Shown here piece after piece: positions 1 through 11,338 of a DNA stretch of 64,000 nucleotides. Origin of the DNA: Sambucus nigra (taxonomy: Eukaryota; Streptophyta; Magnoliopsida; Dipsacales; Adoxaceae). Both the position numbers and the translations under genes were made by a program. The stretch lies in NCBI GenBank assembly GCA_949130495.1, contig OX422211.1, positions 635,409,217 through 635,473,216 on the forward strand, read 5' to 3'. The notes under the pieces were generated by a model that had not been told where the DNA came from, made no database searches, and saw only the letters and a list, made by a program, of their open reading frames with translations. Every line of letters starts with the position of its first letter. Positions within the stretch are counted from its first letter, which is position 1.

Positions 1-1376
1 ATACGTCGAGTATAAACACGCTCGACCAACCAATTGTTGATATAGGCCGCTCAATGGGCACCAAGTAGGGGACTGGATCATCAATCAGTGAGTCCACACG
101 TGTCAGCGATAAAGCACTAATGTCCACGTCCTCGTCCTCCGCCACCTCCTCCTCTACCACCTTATCCTTCCCCTTACCCTTGCCCTTTCCACCCAATGAA
201 CGCTTCACAAATGAGAACATACCTTGTACTGTCACCTCTAACCTCGTTAACTTCGCGTTATGCGAGTCCACCTGGCAAGCCAACCTGATGTTGCTCGTCT
301 CCAATCTGATGATCCTAGATTTGGACGCCTGCGAGCTCACCCCCTTGTCCTCTTGTGATCAACGCCAAGAACTTAGCTGAGTGCGTCCGTGGACAAATAT
401 GCCTTCTCTTCATTGGACTGTGACTCATGCACTTCCTTAAGCTTTGCCTAAAATGACAAAAAACAAATGATTAGTTAAATAAGTAAATAAAAAAATTATA
501 ACGTAATTAACAAAAAGTAAATCTTCGGATCACTTACAATCGTGGCCGCGAAGTTCAGGGACACCCCCTTATCCTTCCTCTTCTTCCTCTGAATTGCCAC
601 ATAGGCATAGAGCCTATGTGGACTACCCCCAGGGCCACTCCCCATCCCCTGAAATAAAATAATGCAAAATTAGTATCGGGCTCACAAAGTAAAATAATGC
701 AGAATAACATATTTCTGTAATTATAGAAAATAAAAACTTACCACCATCTATGCTCCACCTCGGCGTCAGACGTCCGACCAGAGTAGTGCACGTCCATCTT
801 TTTCGCTCAATTTGTCCTCCCCAATTGGCGAGCTGCCAATTGTCGCTCCTCGATCTCATTGTTAATGAAATTTTGCCATTGTGACAATGAGATAGGCTCC
901 TTCGGCGGGACAGACTCATGCATTTTGATAATGGAGTCTCGGGTCTTCCTAAAGTACCGGCCCTGCAAATTTTTCTTCCGTGTCTTATGTTACTCCCTCA
1001 ACTGCTCTAAGACAGAATCGTGGAGTTCTGGGGCCAGCCTGAATTGTTCCTTCCAAACAAATACAATTTTAGTTGCAAATAAATAGAAATACAAATTGAA
1101 ATTGAAATATAAATATAAATACATTACCTGTAATACTGCCCAAATATCTAACTTGAGATCATTTGGCACCTACCTCCAACTAGTGTACCTCGGGCCGGTA
1201 ATCGTCTTTAGCAGCTCGAGGGATCTATCTAAAATCCCCGTCTTATCCTCGACATCCATTCCCAATTTGCCCCATTTGGGGAGTGTAGGGGCCGAGAAGC
1301 CCTCGTCGCCTCCGCTACCACCGGGCCCAAAAGACATCATCATCACCATCCTCGCCTTAATCCCTGAAGGAGACAT
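1..1376 (-). pseudogene. CACTA second ORF (Transposase_24-like), spliced, degenerate
   Basis: Four exon-like blocks can be traced on the minus strand. Exon 1 is 1376-1138, starting MSPSGIKARM and ending IWAVLQ before a CAG|GTAATG donor. Exon 2 is 1049-742 and starts EQFRLAPELHDSV; joined to exon 1 it stays in frame, and it ends at a GTAAGT donor. Exon 3 is 648-538 (ends LNFAATI at a GTAAGT donor), and exon 4 runs 447-1 off the edge with a lysine/glycine-rich stretch and an acidic stretch. In-frame stops lie at about 1170, 982 and in the GRTN*AKK segment of exon 2, and exon 4 changes frame. The arrangement resembles the Ptta/En/Spm (Transposase_24) ORF that accompanies tnp2. The family assignment is by resemblance only. 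Confidence 0.55.
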
Positions 1377-1746
1377 TTTATGTAAAAAAAAATGTTGTTA
1401 TTAGTACAAATTCAAAATAAATTAGAAGAAGACATGCAAACATTAAGTCTAAATAGTACATGCGCTAATGTAATCAAGTACAAATGAATAAAAAGCATTG
1501 AACCGATGTTTGGAATACTTTTTACTGTTTAACTCACACACATATACAAAGGAAAGTGAAAATGATAAAAAGAGTGAAAGATAAAAAGAATTAAATCGAT
1601 GTTTGGAATACTTATTACAAATTTAAAAAATATTTCAAATTCGGGTTATCATAAAAAATGTATTGATATTCGGTGGGAGCAGCCAAGTCATCCACATTAT
1701 GCTTTGGCGCATGTAAGATGATTGACCATGTCTCGTTGTTGATACA
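1377..1746. other. non-coding spacer inside the CACTA element
   Basis: AT-rich sequence between the second ORF and the DUF4216-like block. A phrase of the form 'gatgtttggaatactt' occurs twice (around 1505 and 1600), so a short degenerate duplication is present. I see no gene or RNA signal. Confidence 0.5.
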
Positions 1747-2187
1747 CTAAGAGTAAAACACTCGGTTGACCTTTTTAGATGCATAAACAAATGGCTCATC
1801 GCTCATGTGTTCGTTGCTCTTCAACTTGGACAAGTCAACCATGATCAAATTGGTGCCAGGATCAACTTTACAAGCATTTTTATCCTCAACTCTTACCCAA
1901 TCAGAGTAAAATATGACATCTTCGAAGCTTATACAGTCCAATTCAAATATATTTCGAATTACACCATAGTAAGTCATTTCAGCTTTAACGAGGTTTTTAT
2001 CTTTTGCACTCGCTCGAAAGAAAGTAAGAGCCTTGTATGAAATTCCCGAGTTCTGTACACTTGTATTTTCCTCATACACCCTTGTGCTGAATACGTAACG
2101 GTTCAATCGATACTTTTTATACTCTTGTGCCATGAATAAGGGTCCAGTGGATAGATGAGCAAGCCTTGATGTCGCATCACCCATCAT
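1747..2187 (-). pseudogene. DUF4216-like C-terminal domain of CACTA transposase
   Basis: A 146-residue open frame on the minus strand. It carries the pattern of the DUF4216 region that follows tnp2 in plant CACTA proteins: a 'YKKYRLNRYVFST' entry, a central 'MTYYGVIRNIFELD' strand pair, a 'VIFYSDWVRVED' segment and a closing 'VYASKKVNRVFYS'. It lies downstream (minus sense) of the DUF4218-like block, as expected. It is probably an exon rather than a separate gene, and the ATG at 2187 is merely the first Met of the open stretch. Confidence 0.75.
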
Positions 2188-2552
2188 TAAGAGCTGAGAA
2201 TAAAGATAAATTAATTAGGTTAGTTGTAAAGTTTTATTGTAATGTAACGTTATATAACTTCCGTTTTCATTATATTTACCTCGTGTGACAACCACAACCT
2301 AAAATCGCTGTCTGATTGTGCTATTATTTTTCGTCTTTTATTTTTTGCATACAATTACTATGACGAATGTATTACAAAATTAATCATGCATAAAATAATC
2401 TAAAATAATGTAAAACTTAAAATCATTTAAACCTACTTTTTCCATTCTTCGACATCTTCATGTGTGTCAAATAGATAACGAGCTACTTGTTCATGTTCTA
2501 AACTCGTTAATTTCACTCATTTTCCCATCACATGACCACCCTTATCGACGAA
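2188..2552. other. intron-like spacer between DUF4218- and DUF4216-like blocks
   Basis: AT-rich with many stops in all frames. It separates two parts of the same transposase-type protein. Short coding-like stretches remain near 2450-2530 but cannot be assigned. Confidence 0.4.
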
Positions 2553-3101
2553 CTAATCAATGTCATCAATGTTGGTTGTGTCAGGCATATATTCCCGAGT
2601 ATAAATTGACGACTCCACGATGATGTATTCCTCTGCAATTGAACCTGCAATGTATCGCATATTCTTGACGTAATCTTTAAAAACATTCATCAATCTTTCT
2701 AATGGATACATCCACCGATATCTAACTGGACCGAAAAGAAGTGCCTCATCGCATAGGTGTACCAACAAGTAAACACTTACGCCAAATAATGTTGGGGGAA
2801 AGTACTTCTCCAACACAAAAATTTCTTCAATCACCGCCAATTTTGCGGCCACTATATATTCTCGATTGACTACCTTCTCACACAAAAGTGAGAAGCAAAT
2901 ACTAATTTGCATAATATCCCTCCACAAATACTTGTGCTTGGATAAATAGTGCTTAAACAATTGAGGAACCAATTTCATGATCACATGCCAATTGTGGGAC
3001 TTACACTTACGTAAATCATGGGTAGCATAATTCACAATCCTTTGCAAGTTCGACGAAAAATTAGATGGAACCTTTAAATTATATATTGTGTCTAAAAGCA
3101 C
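2553..3101 (-). pseudogene. DUF4218-like domain of CACTA transposase
   Basis: A 182-residue open frame with the hallmarks of DUF4218: 'LKCKSHNWHVIMK'-type entry (here KCKSHNWHVIMKLVPQ), 'EEIFVLEKYFPPTLF', 'VYLLVHLCDEALLFGPV' and 'RYRWMYPLERLM'. In plant CACTA elements this domain follows the tnp2 catalytic region, which matches the position here. The frame is unusually well preserved compared with the rest of the element. Confidence 0.85.
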
Positions 3102-3192
3102 CTTCCTTTCCCTACGCGTGAAAGTAAAGCACCAGGGGGAATTATTGTCCTTCCCCTACTATCTTCTTTCAACCATAGTTGTGGCTTAAGTT

Positions 3193-3512
3193 TCAACGAT
3201 TTAAGGTCTTTTCATGCATTTTCACCATCCTTTGAATGACTCCCCCAAGGCATGTGCCCATAATATGTTCAGCGAGATTCTTCTTTGCATGCATCACATC
3301 CAATACATGGCACACCGGTTTATTCTTCCAATAAGTAAAGTCAAATAAAATTGACCTCCTAGAATATGCCTTTCTTGTCTCAATTTCATTCCCAGTCAGG
3401 GTCTTCTTATGCTTGACATTTTTAAATTGAGGATTCTTACTTGGCATATTAGGGTTACAATTAGAAGATTTACTTTCAATTTATGAACCTAAAAGTTTTC
3501 TCGGCGGTATCC
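3193..3512 (-). pseudogene. tnp2 transposase, C-terminal half (split by element 1)
   Basis: The minus strand encodes the tnp2 stretch with 'ILFDFTYWKNKPVCHVLDVM' followed by 'HAKKNLAEHIMGT', equivalent to the conserved LDVMH-EKN motif of CACTA transposases. Upstream towards 3512 it reads IPPRKLLGS and a stop. Across the retrotransposon at 3513-14289 this continues from the GEVEH end at 14290, so both pieces belong to one gene interrupted at that point. Confidence 0.85.
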
Positions 3513-3920
3513 TGTGGGTACCCGAAAATTGGAACTATGGGCCTAGATGAGTAGCCCAGTCCTGGCGGCCCAAAGTCCAGGCCCCTCATATTTTATAATT
3601 GATCCAGTCTCCCCCCATGATCCCATTAAGGGAAGTTATAGGGGAAATGGAAAACATAGAGGAACACATCACCTCCACTCATCTACATGTACATGTATAT
3701 ATTAAACCCTAGGTCCGGGGCAAAAGGACAGGTTGTATTCTCTGTAATCACTCTCCGGAGTATATAGAAATAATATCGACTGCACCACCGTGGACGTAGG
3801 CACATCTTGGCTGAACCACGTACATCCCTTGTTGTGTGATTCGCATCTTGTATTCCTTGTTCTTTTATTGATAATTGTTTCTCTCATATTTACTTGTGTT
3901 GCATAATAATTGCATCGATA
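3513..3920 (+). repeat. Element 1 5' LTR
   Basis: Starts TGTGGGTACC and ends ATCGATA directly before the primer-binding site; the terminal CA seen in the 3' copy is mutated to TA here. Same length as the 3' LTR with about 96% identity by hand count. Confidence 0.93.
3696..3706 (+). promoter_or_regulatory. TATA-like box in element 1 5' LTR
   Basis: TATATATTAAA, about 180 bp into the LTR and identical in the 3' LTR (14065-14075). Its position suits the retrotransposon promoter. No transcription data are available. Confidence 0.5.
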
Positions 3921-3922
3921 AT

Positions 3923-3940
3923 TGGCGCCGTCTGTGGGAA
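3923..3940 (+). promoter_or_regulatory. Element 1 primer-binding site
   Basis: TGGCGCCGTCTGTGGGAA two bases after the 5' LTR. This motif is the usual minus-strand primer site region of Tat elements. The exact priming tRNA cannot be decided here. Confidence 0.75.
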
Positions 3941-3988
3941 ACGTTCACCTTTCCCTGAGAAGAGCCCACGTCAAGAAAGGAGTTTAAG

Positions 3989-5345
3989 ATGTGTGGCCAC
4001 AGCAGCAATGCTCCCCAAGCAGGAGATATTCAAGAGACACTTGCTCCTCGCAGGATTAGGTCTGAAGTCCGACGTTCAGATCAGAGAGCTCGCCTGGAAA
4101 GACCAGCCTCAGAAGAAAGTCAGGGACCAGTGAGGTCCACGTAGATATCTAGGTTGATTGATGCGTATGAGGTAAGGATCCACGAGCAGAGGGAGTCTTC
4201 TCGCAGATATGAGGCTGAGAATGCTCGCTTGAAAAGAAGACTGGAAAGACTGGAGAGGGAGCTTCGTCTTGATAACAGGAGACGCCCATATCGCACTCCT
4301 AGCCCTCAGGCAAGAAAATCTTACAGCCGAGGAAGGAGCCCTAGGCGAGAATCTCAAAGGGATGAAAGAGGCGAGTCAGACGATGACCTCCGCAAACATC
4401 TGCGAAGAGCTCGCCGCTACTAGAGCCCTGCTCGCAGCGATGAAAACTTACGAAACATGGTCCGCAGGGAAATGGACCAGCATCCCGATCACCATGGAAT
4501 AAGATCAACTAGAGAGCTCGCGAGGCGAGCTCTCAAAACCCAGATGAAGTCGCCTTTCATAAGATAAATCGAAGAGGAGGAAGCTCCCAAGAAATTTTCC
4601 ATTCCAAGGTTCAAGATTTACGACGGAAAGACTGATCCCATCGATCACGTCAGGCAATACTGACAGGCCATGACCCTCTGGAGTCACCGAGATGCCCTGA
4701 TGTGCCGTATTTTCCCCTTGAGCCTTCATGATGTAGCACATAAGTGGTTCGAAAGGCTCCCCCACCGGTCGATCAAGAATTTCAAATCCCTAGCCGAACT
4801 TTTTACGGCCCGATTCATCACCAGTAGCTCCCATCCAAAAAGGATGGATGCTCTACTAACAATGAAGAAAACACCTCAGGAGACCCTTCGAGAATATGCG
4901 AAGAGGTACTGGGAGTTATTCAATGAAATCGAGGATTGCGCAGAGGAAGTGGCAGTGGCCTCCTTCAAAATTGGGCTCCCTAGTTCTTCCCTCCTCTACC
5001 AATCCCTGACGAAGAAGGAAGCTATGACTATTGACGACCTAATGGCCCGAATCGAGAAATACTCAAAGGTGGAAGATGTCACCCGCCCTAATACAAGAGA
5101 AAACGGTCGAGCTAAGCTCACTATCAAGGTAGGTGAGAAAACTGAGAACCAGAGTAAAGGAGGAAAGAAAGGAGGTAAAAATGGCTCCAAGAACGGAGGG
5201 AACCAGGACGCGTCGAAAGGATTCCAGGCGGTCAACACCATCTTCAAAGAACCAATTTACAAGGTTCTCGCGAAAATCAAGGATGAGCCATTCATCAAGT
5301 GGCCCAGGAAGATGGGGGAGATCCCTCGAAGAGGAACAATGCGTT
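3989..5345 (+). pseudogene. Element 1 gag
   Basis: Begins with an ATG at 3989 (MCGHSSNAPQAG), 66 bp after the primer-binding site region. The N-terminal part is charged and coiled-coil-like (RLKRRLERLERELRL) with an SR/RG-rich segment. The retrotransposon gag core follows, around 4660-5100, with 'AHKWFERLPHRSIKNF' and 'ETLREYAKRYWELFNEIED'. All pieces share one frame, with in-frame stops near 4142, 4421, 4565 and 4661. The frame ends at 5345 and the zinc-knuckle part continues in another frame from about 5299, so one frameshift lies there. It would form the particle shell if intact. Confidence 0.85.
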
Positions 5346-6093
5346 AAGATGCGCTTTTCACAAAGAGGGAGGACACACGACCGAGCACTGCAAAGCTCTT
5401 AAGTCTCACCTCGAAGAGTTGGCCCAATCCGAGCATTTGAACGACTTTATGGAAAAAAGGGCAGAGAAAGTGACTACCAACAGAGAGGTGAGACCCGACA
5501 ACGTGCTGGAGGATGATGCTAGACACGAGTTCGCAGTAATTCACGGAGTATCTGACGTCAAGCAGATACAAGGGAACTCAGCTCGAATGGAGATGAAAAA
5601 ACTTACAGCGGTAATGCAGGCTTTTCAAATCGATCCAGCAACGTCACAGCCAGGAAAGCGTCGACGAGCAGAGGACGTCAACTATAACCAGCATATTGTT
5701 TTTACGGATGAAGAATTGATGGGAGTAAGGACCCCACATCATGATGCCCTGGTCATTACACTCAAGATAGCCAACTTTGACATCGACAAGCTGCTCCTCA
5801 ATCAAGGAAGCTCATCCGAAGTAATGTACCTCGACCTATTCAGGAAATTGAAGTTGAGCGTCGCCGACCTAAAGGAAGCTACTGTTCCTTTGGTCGGTTT
5901 CGCTGGAAAAATGACCATGCCCCTAGGCAAGATAGTGCTGCCAGTTCGTGCCGAGAATGTCTCCAAGATGATTGAGTTTTTAGTAGTTGACATCGAATCA
6001 CCATACCAGTCCATCCTCGGCAGAGGGTGGCTTCATGCAATGAAGGAGGTCTCCTCGACCTACCATCAGAAACTCAAGTATGTAACCGAGTGA
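5299..6093 (+). pseudogene. Element 1 gag zinc knuckle and aspartic protease
   Basis: An open 264-residue stretch. Near residues 18-35 it has the Tat-type knuckle CAFHKEGGHTTEHC. The protease follows around residues 150-255, with a flap-like PLVGFAGKMTMPLG and a C-terminal SILGRGWLHAMKEV. The active-site triad expected as D-x-G-S-S reads LLLNQGSSSEVMY here, so the catalytic Asp is replaced by Asn and this protease should be inactive. The frame stops at 6093 but continues in the same frame into RT after the stop. Confidence 0.88.
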
Positions 6094-7287
6094 GGAGTAA
6101 TGGAGATCCACGACGACCAAACGATGGCGAGGAAGTGCTTCATAGCATCCATCCGACCAAAGCCAGAGAAGAAGGCCGATCAACCCAGCGAGAAAGTTGA
6201 AGAGGGTGTGATACCTTCTAAATAGCAACTAAAGTATGGAAGACCAGGAGTAGAGGAGACCAGGATCCTCCCCTCCGAGCATGTCATCGAGGACCTGGTA
6301 GAAGTTATAGCCGAGGTTGGTGACAGTAGCAGAGTCTTCTTGATTGGAGCATCTTTCACCGACCAAGAACAGAAGGAGTTGACGACCTTGCTGAGACACA
6401 ACATAGATGTTTTCATATGGGAACCATACGAGCTGCCTGGCATTGATCCTGATATGGTCTGTCATTAACTGCACGTCGACCCCATATTCAAGCCAGTCAC
6501 GCAGAAGGCATGAAGAACTGCACCCGAGAAGGCTAAAGCGGTCGAAAAGGAAGTCAAAAAACTGATGGATGCAGGATCTATACGGGAAGTGAAATTCCCC
6601 AAGTGGTTGTCCCACCCATTAGTAGTTTCGAAGACCAATGGGAAGTGGAGAGTTTACATCGACTTCACTGACCTCAACAAAGCATGCCCTAAGGATAGTT
6701 TCCCCCTCCCAAAGATAGACCAACTAGTAGATGCCACTGCAGCTCACGTGCGAATGAGTTTACTGGACGCATACTCAGGATATCACCAGATCCCGTTGCA
6801 TGCCCCAGACCAGGACAAAACGACATTTATCACGACAGTTGGGTTGTATTGCTACAAGGTCATGCCATTTGGGCTCAAGAATGCGGGGGCAACCTATCAG
6901 CGGCTGGTCACAAAAATGTTCAAGGATCAAATGGGAGACACAATGGAGGTCTACATCGACGACATGCTCGTTAAGAGCAAGAACAAGGAAAATCACCTCT
7001 CAGACCTGTCAAGGACCTTAGAAATCCTCAGGAAGTACCGAATGAAGCTTAATGCGAGCAAGTGTTCCTTCGGTGTCCAGTCAGGAAAATTTCTTGGATA
7101 CTTGGTTAGTAAGAGAGGCATAGAAGCTAATTCGGACCAGATCAATGCAATAAACAGGGTACAACCCCCTCGAACAGTCCGGGACGTGCATAAGCTCACT
7201 GGAATGCTCGCCGCCTTAAATCGCTTCATTTCCAAATCCTCCGAGAAGTGCAAGCCTTTTTTCCAGCTTCTAAAAGGGAGTAAATAG
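6094..7287 (+). pseudogene. Element 1 reverse transcriptase
   Basis: Same frame as the protease, with stops near 6223, 6466, 6511 and 7285. The RT fingers and palm are open from 6565 for 240 residues: WRVYIDFTDLNKACPKD, SLLDAYSGYHQIPL, VMPFGLKNAGATYQRL and the catalytic YIDDMLVKS. The thumb region includes KCSFGVQSGKFLGYLVS. All catalytic Asp residues are present. Its role is to copy element RNA to cDNA. Confidence 0.93.
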
Positions 7288-7790
7288 ATAGAATGGAGCC
7301 CGGACTGCTCGCGATCTTTGGACGAACTCATGTCCTACTTAAGTTCACCACCGCTGCTTGTCATACCACTGTAAATGGATTCTTTATACCTGTACCTCTC
7401 GGTAACCAATCACACTATCAACTCGGCGTTAATATGCGAGGTGGCGGGAATCCAACACCCCATTTACTACACGAGCAAGACCTTATTAGATGCCGAGCAA
7501 AGGTACCTGCCATTGGAGAAGCTCGCCTTTGCACTAGTAATAGCTTCGAGGAAACTGAAGCATTATTTCGAAGCTCATACTATCATCGTCCTTACATCGC
7601 ACCCCCTTAAGGCGATCCTAAGGAAAGCGGATTTATCGGGCAGATTGTCTAAGTGGTCAGTCGAGCTCAGCCGGTTTGACATCCAATTTCAACCAAGGAC
7701 CGCTATCAAGGGTCAGATCCTCATTGATTTCATAGCCGAATTCACTGGCGAAGAACTCCCCGACCAACCTCAACCAACAAAGAAAAAGGA
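7288..7790 (+). pseudogene. Element 1 retroviral-type RNase H
   Basis: Same frame as RT. It reads LYLYLSVTNHTINSALI, then IYYTSKTLLDAEQRYLPLEK, LAFALVIASRKLKHYFEAH and HPLKAILRKADLSGRLSKW, the usual RT-linked RNase H pattern of gypsy elements, followed by an IDFIAEFT connector. In this class the first catalytic Asp is often lost (the VSVTN position), and the second RNase H downstream is thought to supply activity. Confidence 0.88.
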
Positions 7791-8160
7791 GAACCCAACA
7801 ACAGTGGAAACCTGGAAACTATTCGTTGATGGAGCCTCCAAATCAAAGGGGGTAGGCGTAGGCATTATTCTCATCACCCCAGAAAACACCATCCTTGAGC
7901 AAGGAATCAGGCTTGGATTTGCAGCCTCCAACAATGAAACAGAGTACGAAGCCCTAATAGCCGGTCTCCAAAAGGCGTAAACTCTAGGAGAAAAATGTTT
8001 ATAGGTGTTCGGCGATTCTCAACTAGTCTCCAATCAGATAAGTGGAGATTACAATGCGAAGGATGAAAGAATGGTAGCCTACCTCGCCCTGGTGAGAAAT
8101 TAATGACGAGCTTTGAGGAGATCAACATCCAGCAGTTTCCCAGAGGGCAAAACAGTCATG
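7791..8160 (+). pseudogene. Element 1 second (archaeal-type) RNase H
   Basis: Begins WKLFVDGASKSKGVGVGIIL, then FAASNNETEYEALIAGLQ and, after a stop at 7980, VFGDSQLVSNQISGDY. The D..G, E and D of the RNase H active site are visible (FVDGAS, NETEYEA, FGDSQL). An extra RNase H between the retroviral RNase H and integrase is a known mark of the plant Tat lineage. Stops at 7978, about 8000 and 8101, then a frame change before the integrase. Confidence 0.88.
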
Positions 8161-8288
8161 TCGACGCTTTAGCAGCCCTAAGCTCGGCAGTTGATTCTAG
8201 CCTTAAAAGGGTCATTCCCATCGATTTCCTCATTTGTCCAAGCATTAACCACAACAGCAAGCTACCAAATGTAGAATAAATACTCCAG

Positions 8289-9545
8289 GTGGGATCATCC
8301 CCCAGTTGGATGGACCCCTTAAAAGACTATTTAAAGGAGGGCACGCTCCCAGAGGATAAGAAAACCGCCCACCAGATAAGAGTCAAAGCTGCCCGCTTTC
8401 ACTTATCCGCAGGAGGCGACTTGTATAAGAAGTCCTTCTCTGGTCCTTACCTTAGATGCATTCACCTAGGCGATGTCGAGCAAGTGCTGCGCGAGCTTCA
8501 CGAAGGAATCTGTGGAGGTCATATTGAAGGAAGGTCTCTAGCCTTTCGAGCAATGAAGGAAGATTATTGGTGGCCATATATGCAAAAGGACTCCACAGTA
8601 TATGTCCGCAAATGCCTGAAATGCCAACTTCATGCTCCAATGGTACACCAACCCGCCAGCGACCTAAAATCCCTGACCATCCCATGGCCCTTCGCCCAAT
8701 GGGGAATGGACATCGTGGGACCACTACCCATTACTGCTGGCAATCGCAAATACCTGTTGGTTACAACTGATTACTTCACCAAATGGATCGAGGCAGAACC
8801 ATTGGCAAATATCCGAGATACTGATATGATAAGGTTCATATGGAGGAATATAATCACTCGATTCGAAATCCTCAGAACGATCATCACTGATAATGGGACA
8901 CAATTCGAGAGTGGCCCCTTTTAGGACTTCTGTAACGAACACGGGATCAGGCACAACTTTAGTTCGGTGGCCTACCCTCAGAGAAATGGGCAAGCAGAAG
9001 CTTCCAACAAAACTGTGATCGATGGATTGAAGAAGTGATTAGAGCGAGCCAAATGCGCATGGGCAACCGAGCTACCCCATGTCCTATGGACATACCGAAT
9101 AACTCCTCAGCGAGAAATAGGAGAAACCCCATTTTCGCTAACATATGGCATGGAAGCAGTCATCCCACTAGAAGCGGGTTTGCCAACAATGAGATCCGAC
9201 CTTGTCGACCAAGGCCAGAATGATGAGGCGTTGCTCACTGAACTCGACCTCGCCGATGAGCGTAGAGAACTTGCCCTAGTGAAGCTTGCGAGCTATCAGC
9301 AACAGCTCGCAAAGCATTACCATAAAAGGGTTAAATCGAGAAGATTCCAAGTTGGGGACTATGTTCTAAGGAAAATCCTGGGCAACACAGTAAAGTCATC
9401 AGACGGTAAGCTAGGCCCAAATTGGGAAGGACCCTTTAAAGTAACTAAGGACGACCTGCAAGGTGCCTATCATTTGGAAATGATGGAGGGCAGAGAGATA
9501 CCACGAGCATGGAACGCAGCTAATCTTAAGAAATTCTATTTTTAG
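8289..9545 (+). pseudogene. Element 1 integrase
   Basis: One frame with only two stops (8922-8924 and about 9036). The zinc domain is ELHEGICGGH ... KCLKC. The catalytic core shows all three acidic residues: WGMDIVGPLP, IITDNGTQF and NGQAEASNK. The C-terminal domain has FQVGDYVLRKI, NWEGPFKV and the usual closing WNAANLKKFYF. Its role is to insert the cDNA into the genome. No chromodomain follows, as expected for Tat. Confidence 0.92.
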
Positions 9546-10376
9546 CTTCTCAAGGAATTCTATTGTTGAATCTTTTTCTTATATTTGTTATGTGAAAGGA
9601 CAGTTCATTCCCCTTATTACTAATGAAATCAGTAACAGTTGCATTTTATCACACATCTTTTCCAAATAACAGGCACGATGGTCGATATAGCAGAGGAATA
9701 CCCCTCCTCATGTCATCGTCATGAAACATGAGAGACCTCTTAGCATTGCTCCTGGCAATATATAAATCCCTACAGAGGATTCTTAGGCAATGCGACCAGA
9801 TTTTATACTGGCCATCAAACCTACCTCGGTTGAGTAAAATCCTGATCAGATGAAGACATCCAATACCAGGTGTGTCCTCGCCAATTGCCCTACTTAGGCC
9901 TAAGGGAGTGTGACGACACAACCTAAAAGGTAAATTGGGGCATAATGGTATTTTGGTATTATACTGGACTGGGGGGACACTTGCATGACAAAAAAAAAGG
10001 ATCATGAAGCAGCAAAAATATAAAAAGATTGGATGAACACGTTTAGTCGGCAAAATTGCCCAAAACACGAACTTTTCATTAATCTCTTATATTTACAACA
10101 ATGATAATACATGTTTAGTCGGCGAAGCTCCCCAAAGCATTTACATTATCAAAAAAGACAAAAGAATAACAACTTGTTATATTTACAACAGTGATAATAC
10201 ATGTTTAGTCGGCGAAGCTCGCCCAAAGCATTTACATTATCAAAAGAATAACAACTTGTAAAAATTCAAGAAGGGGGAAGCCTCCGAACAAGATAATCTG
10301 CCACTCTAGCTCTTCGTCCGTCATCAGGAGCGGGGACCAGCTCTTCCATAACCTCATCTGCGTCCAACTATAATAG
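9546..10376. other. Element 1 non-coding region after integrase
   Basis: Contains no convincing gene. It holds the short tandem repeat at 10087-10258 and lies downstream of both the integrase (plus strand) and the antisense ORFs (minus strand), so it is probably the shared 3' end region of convergent transcripts. Confidence 0.5.
10087..10258. repeat. Two-copy tandem repeat, 90-bp period, in element 1
   Basis: Copies start at 10087 and 10177 and share 'ttatatttacaaca', 'gtttagtcggcgaagctc' and 'aaagcatttacattatcaaa'. A third degenerate 'gtttagtcggcaaaattg' lies at about 10040. Repeats between integrase and 3' LTR are common in Tat elements. Confidence 0.85.
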
Positions 10377-11192
10377 TTACCGAGGAATAACATCAATGGG
10401 GATCCATCGATCATCCCTCCTGAATGGGTTGGGCATCATAGTGGAGGAGGACATCTCGGGACGATACCATAACACCGAGTTCCTCGGGACCTGAAGCTTT
10501 TTCAAGGAACTCAACCACCCTCTGATGAAAGAAAGTTCCTCAAACTCGGATAGTATTATTGGAGCATCTAGCCAGCCTTGATCATTACCGTCAGCCCACG
10601 CTTGTCGAGGACCCTTCTTGAATAAGTGTCGCAATCGGGTAACGTCCCTTTGAAGCCCAACAACAATTACATATGCTCGTCGGCCATCATCACGGAGATT
10701 TTCCATCTCCTTATCACGCTGTTCTTCTGCTTCCTTATTCCTGCCCCTGGTTCTCCTACAAGCTCGCGGGAGGGGAGGACGAGTGGAACCTCGTGGCATA
10801 GGAGGAGTATATCTAGCTCGCAAAGATGAGGAGCCTTGCAAAACCGCAGAAACAGTGCTCGGTGCATGCTCTCTAAGTTGCAAGACTTCCCTCCTCAGGT
10901 TTTCATTCTCCCGCTGCAGGAACTCCCCAACTTGGTTTATCTCAGTGGCCTCTAGTAACCTTGCTCTCAGTACATTGACTTCCTCTTGTACAGAGGCACC
11001 AATGCCTTCCATCTCCTGGAGCCTGTCCTTCATCTTAGCCACTAGCTCGGACTGCTCCTTATACTTTTGATTCCTTGACCTGAGAGATTTGTAAAGCCTA
11101 ACAAAGGCCTGATAAACCTGAGGATTGGCATTGGGACTAAGAGTCCTACCCAATTGAGATGTGGCAGGAATATACTCTTCTACATCAGTCAA
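10377..11192 (-). CDS. Antisense ORF B of element 1, coiled-coil protein
   Basis: An uninterrupted 271-residue frame opposite to gag-pol. The N-terminal half is heptad-like and charged (LYKSLRSRNQKYKEQSELV, LLEATEINQVGEFLQREN). A basic proline/arginine-rich middle follows (PRGSTRPPLPRACRRTRGR), then a helical stretch and a tryptophan/proline-containing end. A likely splice acceptor (ttgtag) precedes the ATG. It lies 147 bp downstream, in minus sense, of antisense gene A. A second ORF in the same relative place exists in element 2 (24545-25827). I do not recognise a function. Confidence 0.6.
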   Translation of the reverse strand: MTDVEEYIPATSQLGRTLSPNANPQVYQAFVRLYKSLRSRNQKYKEQSELVAKMKDRLQEMEGIGASVQEEVNVLRARLLEATEINQVGEFLQRENENLRREVLQLREHAPSTVSAVLQGSSSLRARYTPPMPRGSTRPPLPRACRRTRGRNKEAEEQRDKEMENLRDDGRRAYVIVVGLQRDVTRLRHLFKKGPRQAWADGNDQGWLDAPIILSEFEELSFIRGWLSSLKKLQVPRNSVLWYRPEMSSSTMMPNPFRRDDRWIPIDVIPR

Positions 11193-11338
11193 CTACAAGA
11201 CATAAAAGGGCAATGGAAAGAAAAATCAATCAATGCACTGGAAAAAGAATCCTTTTCATTTCATTAATAAAGTCAAGTACATCGAGCAGAAATTGGAAAA
11301 ATTACAAGCAGAAGTACAAAAATAGTCCTTAAAGAAGA

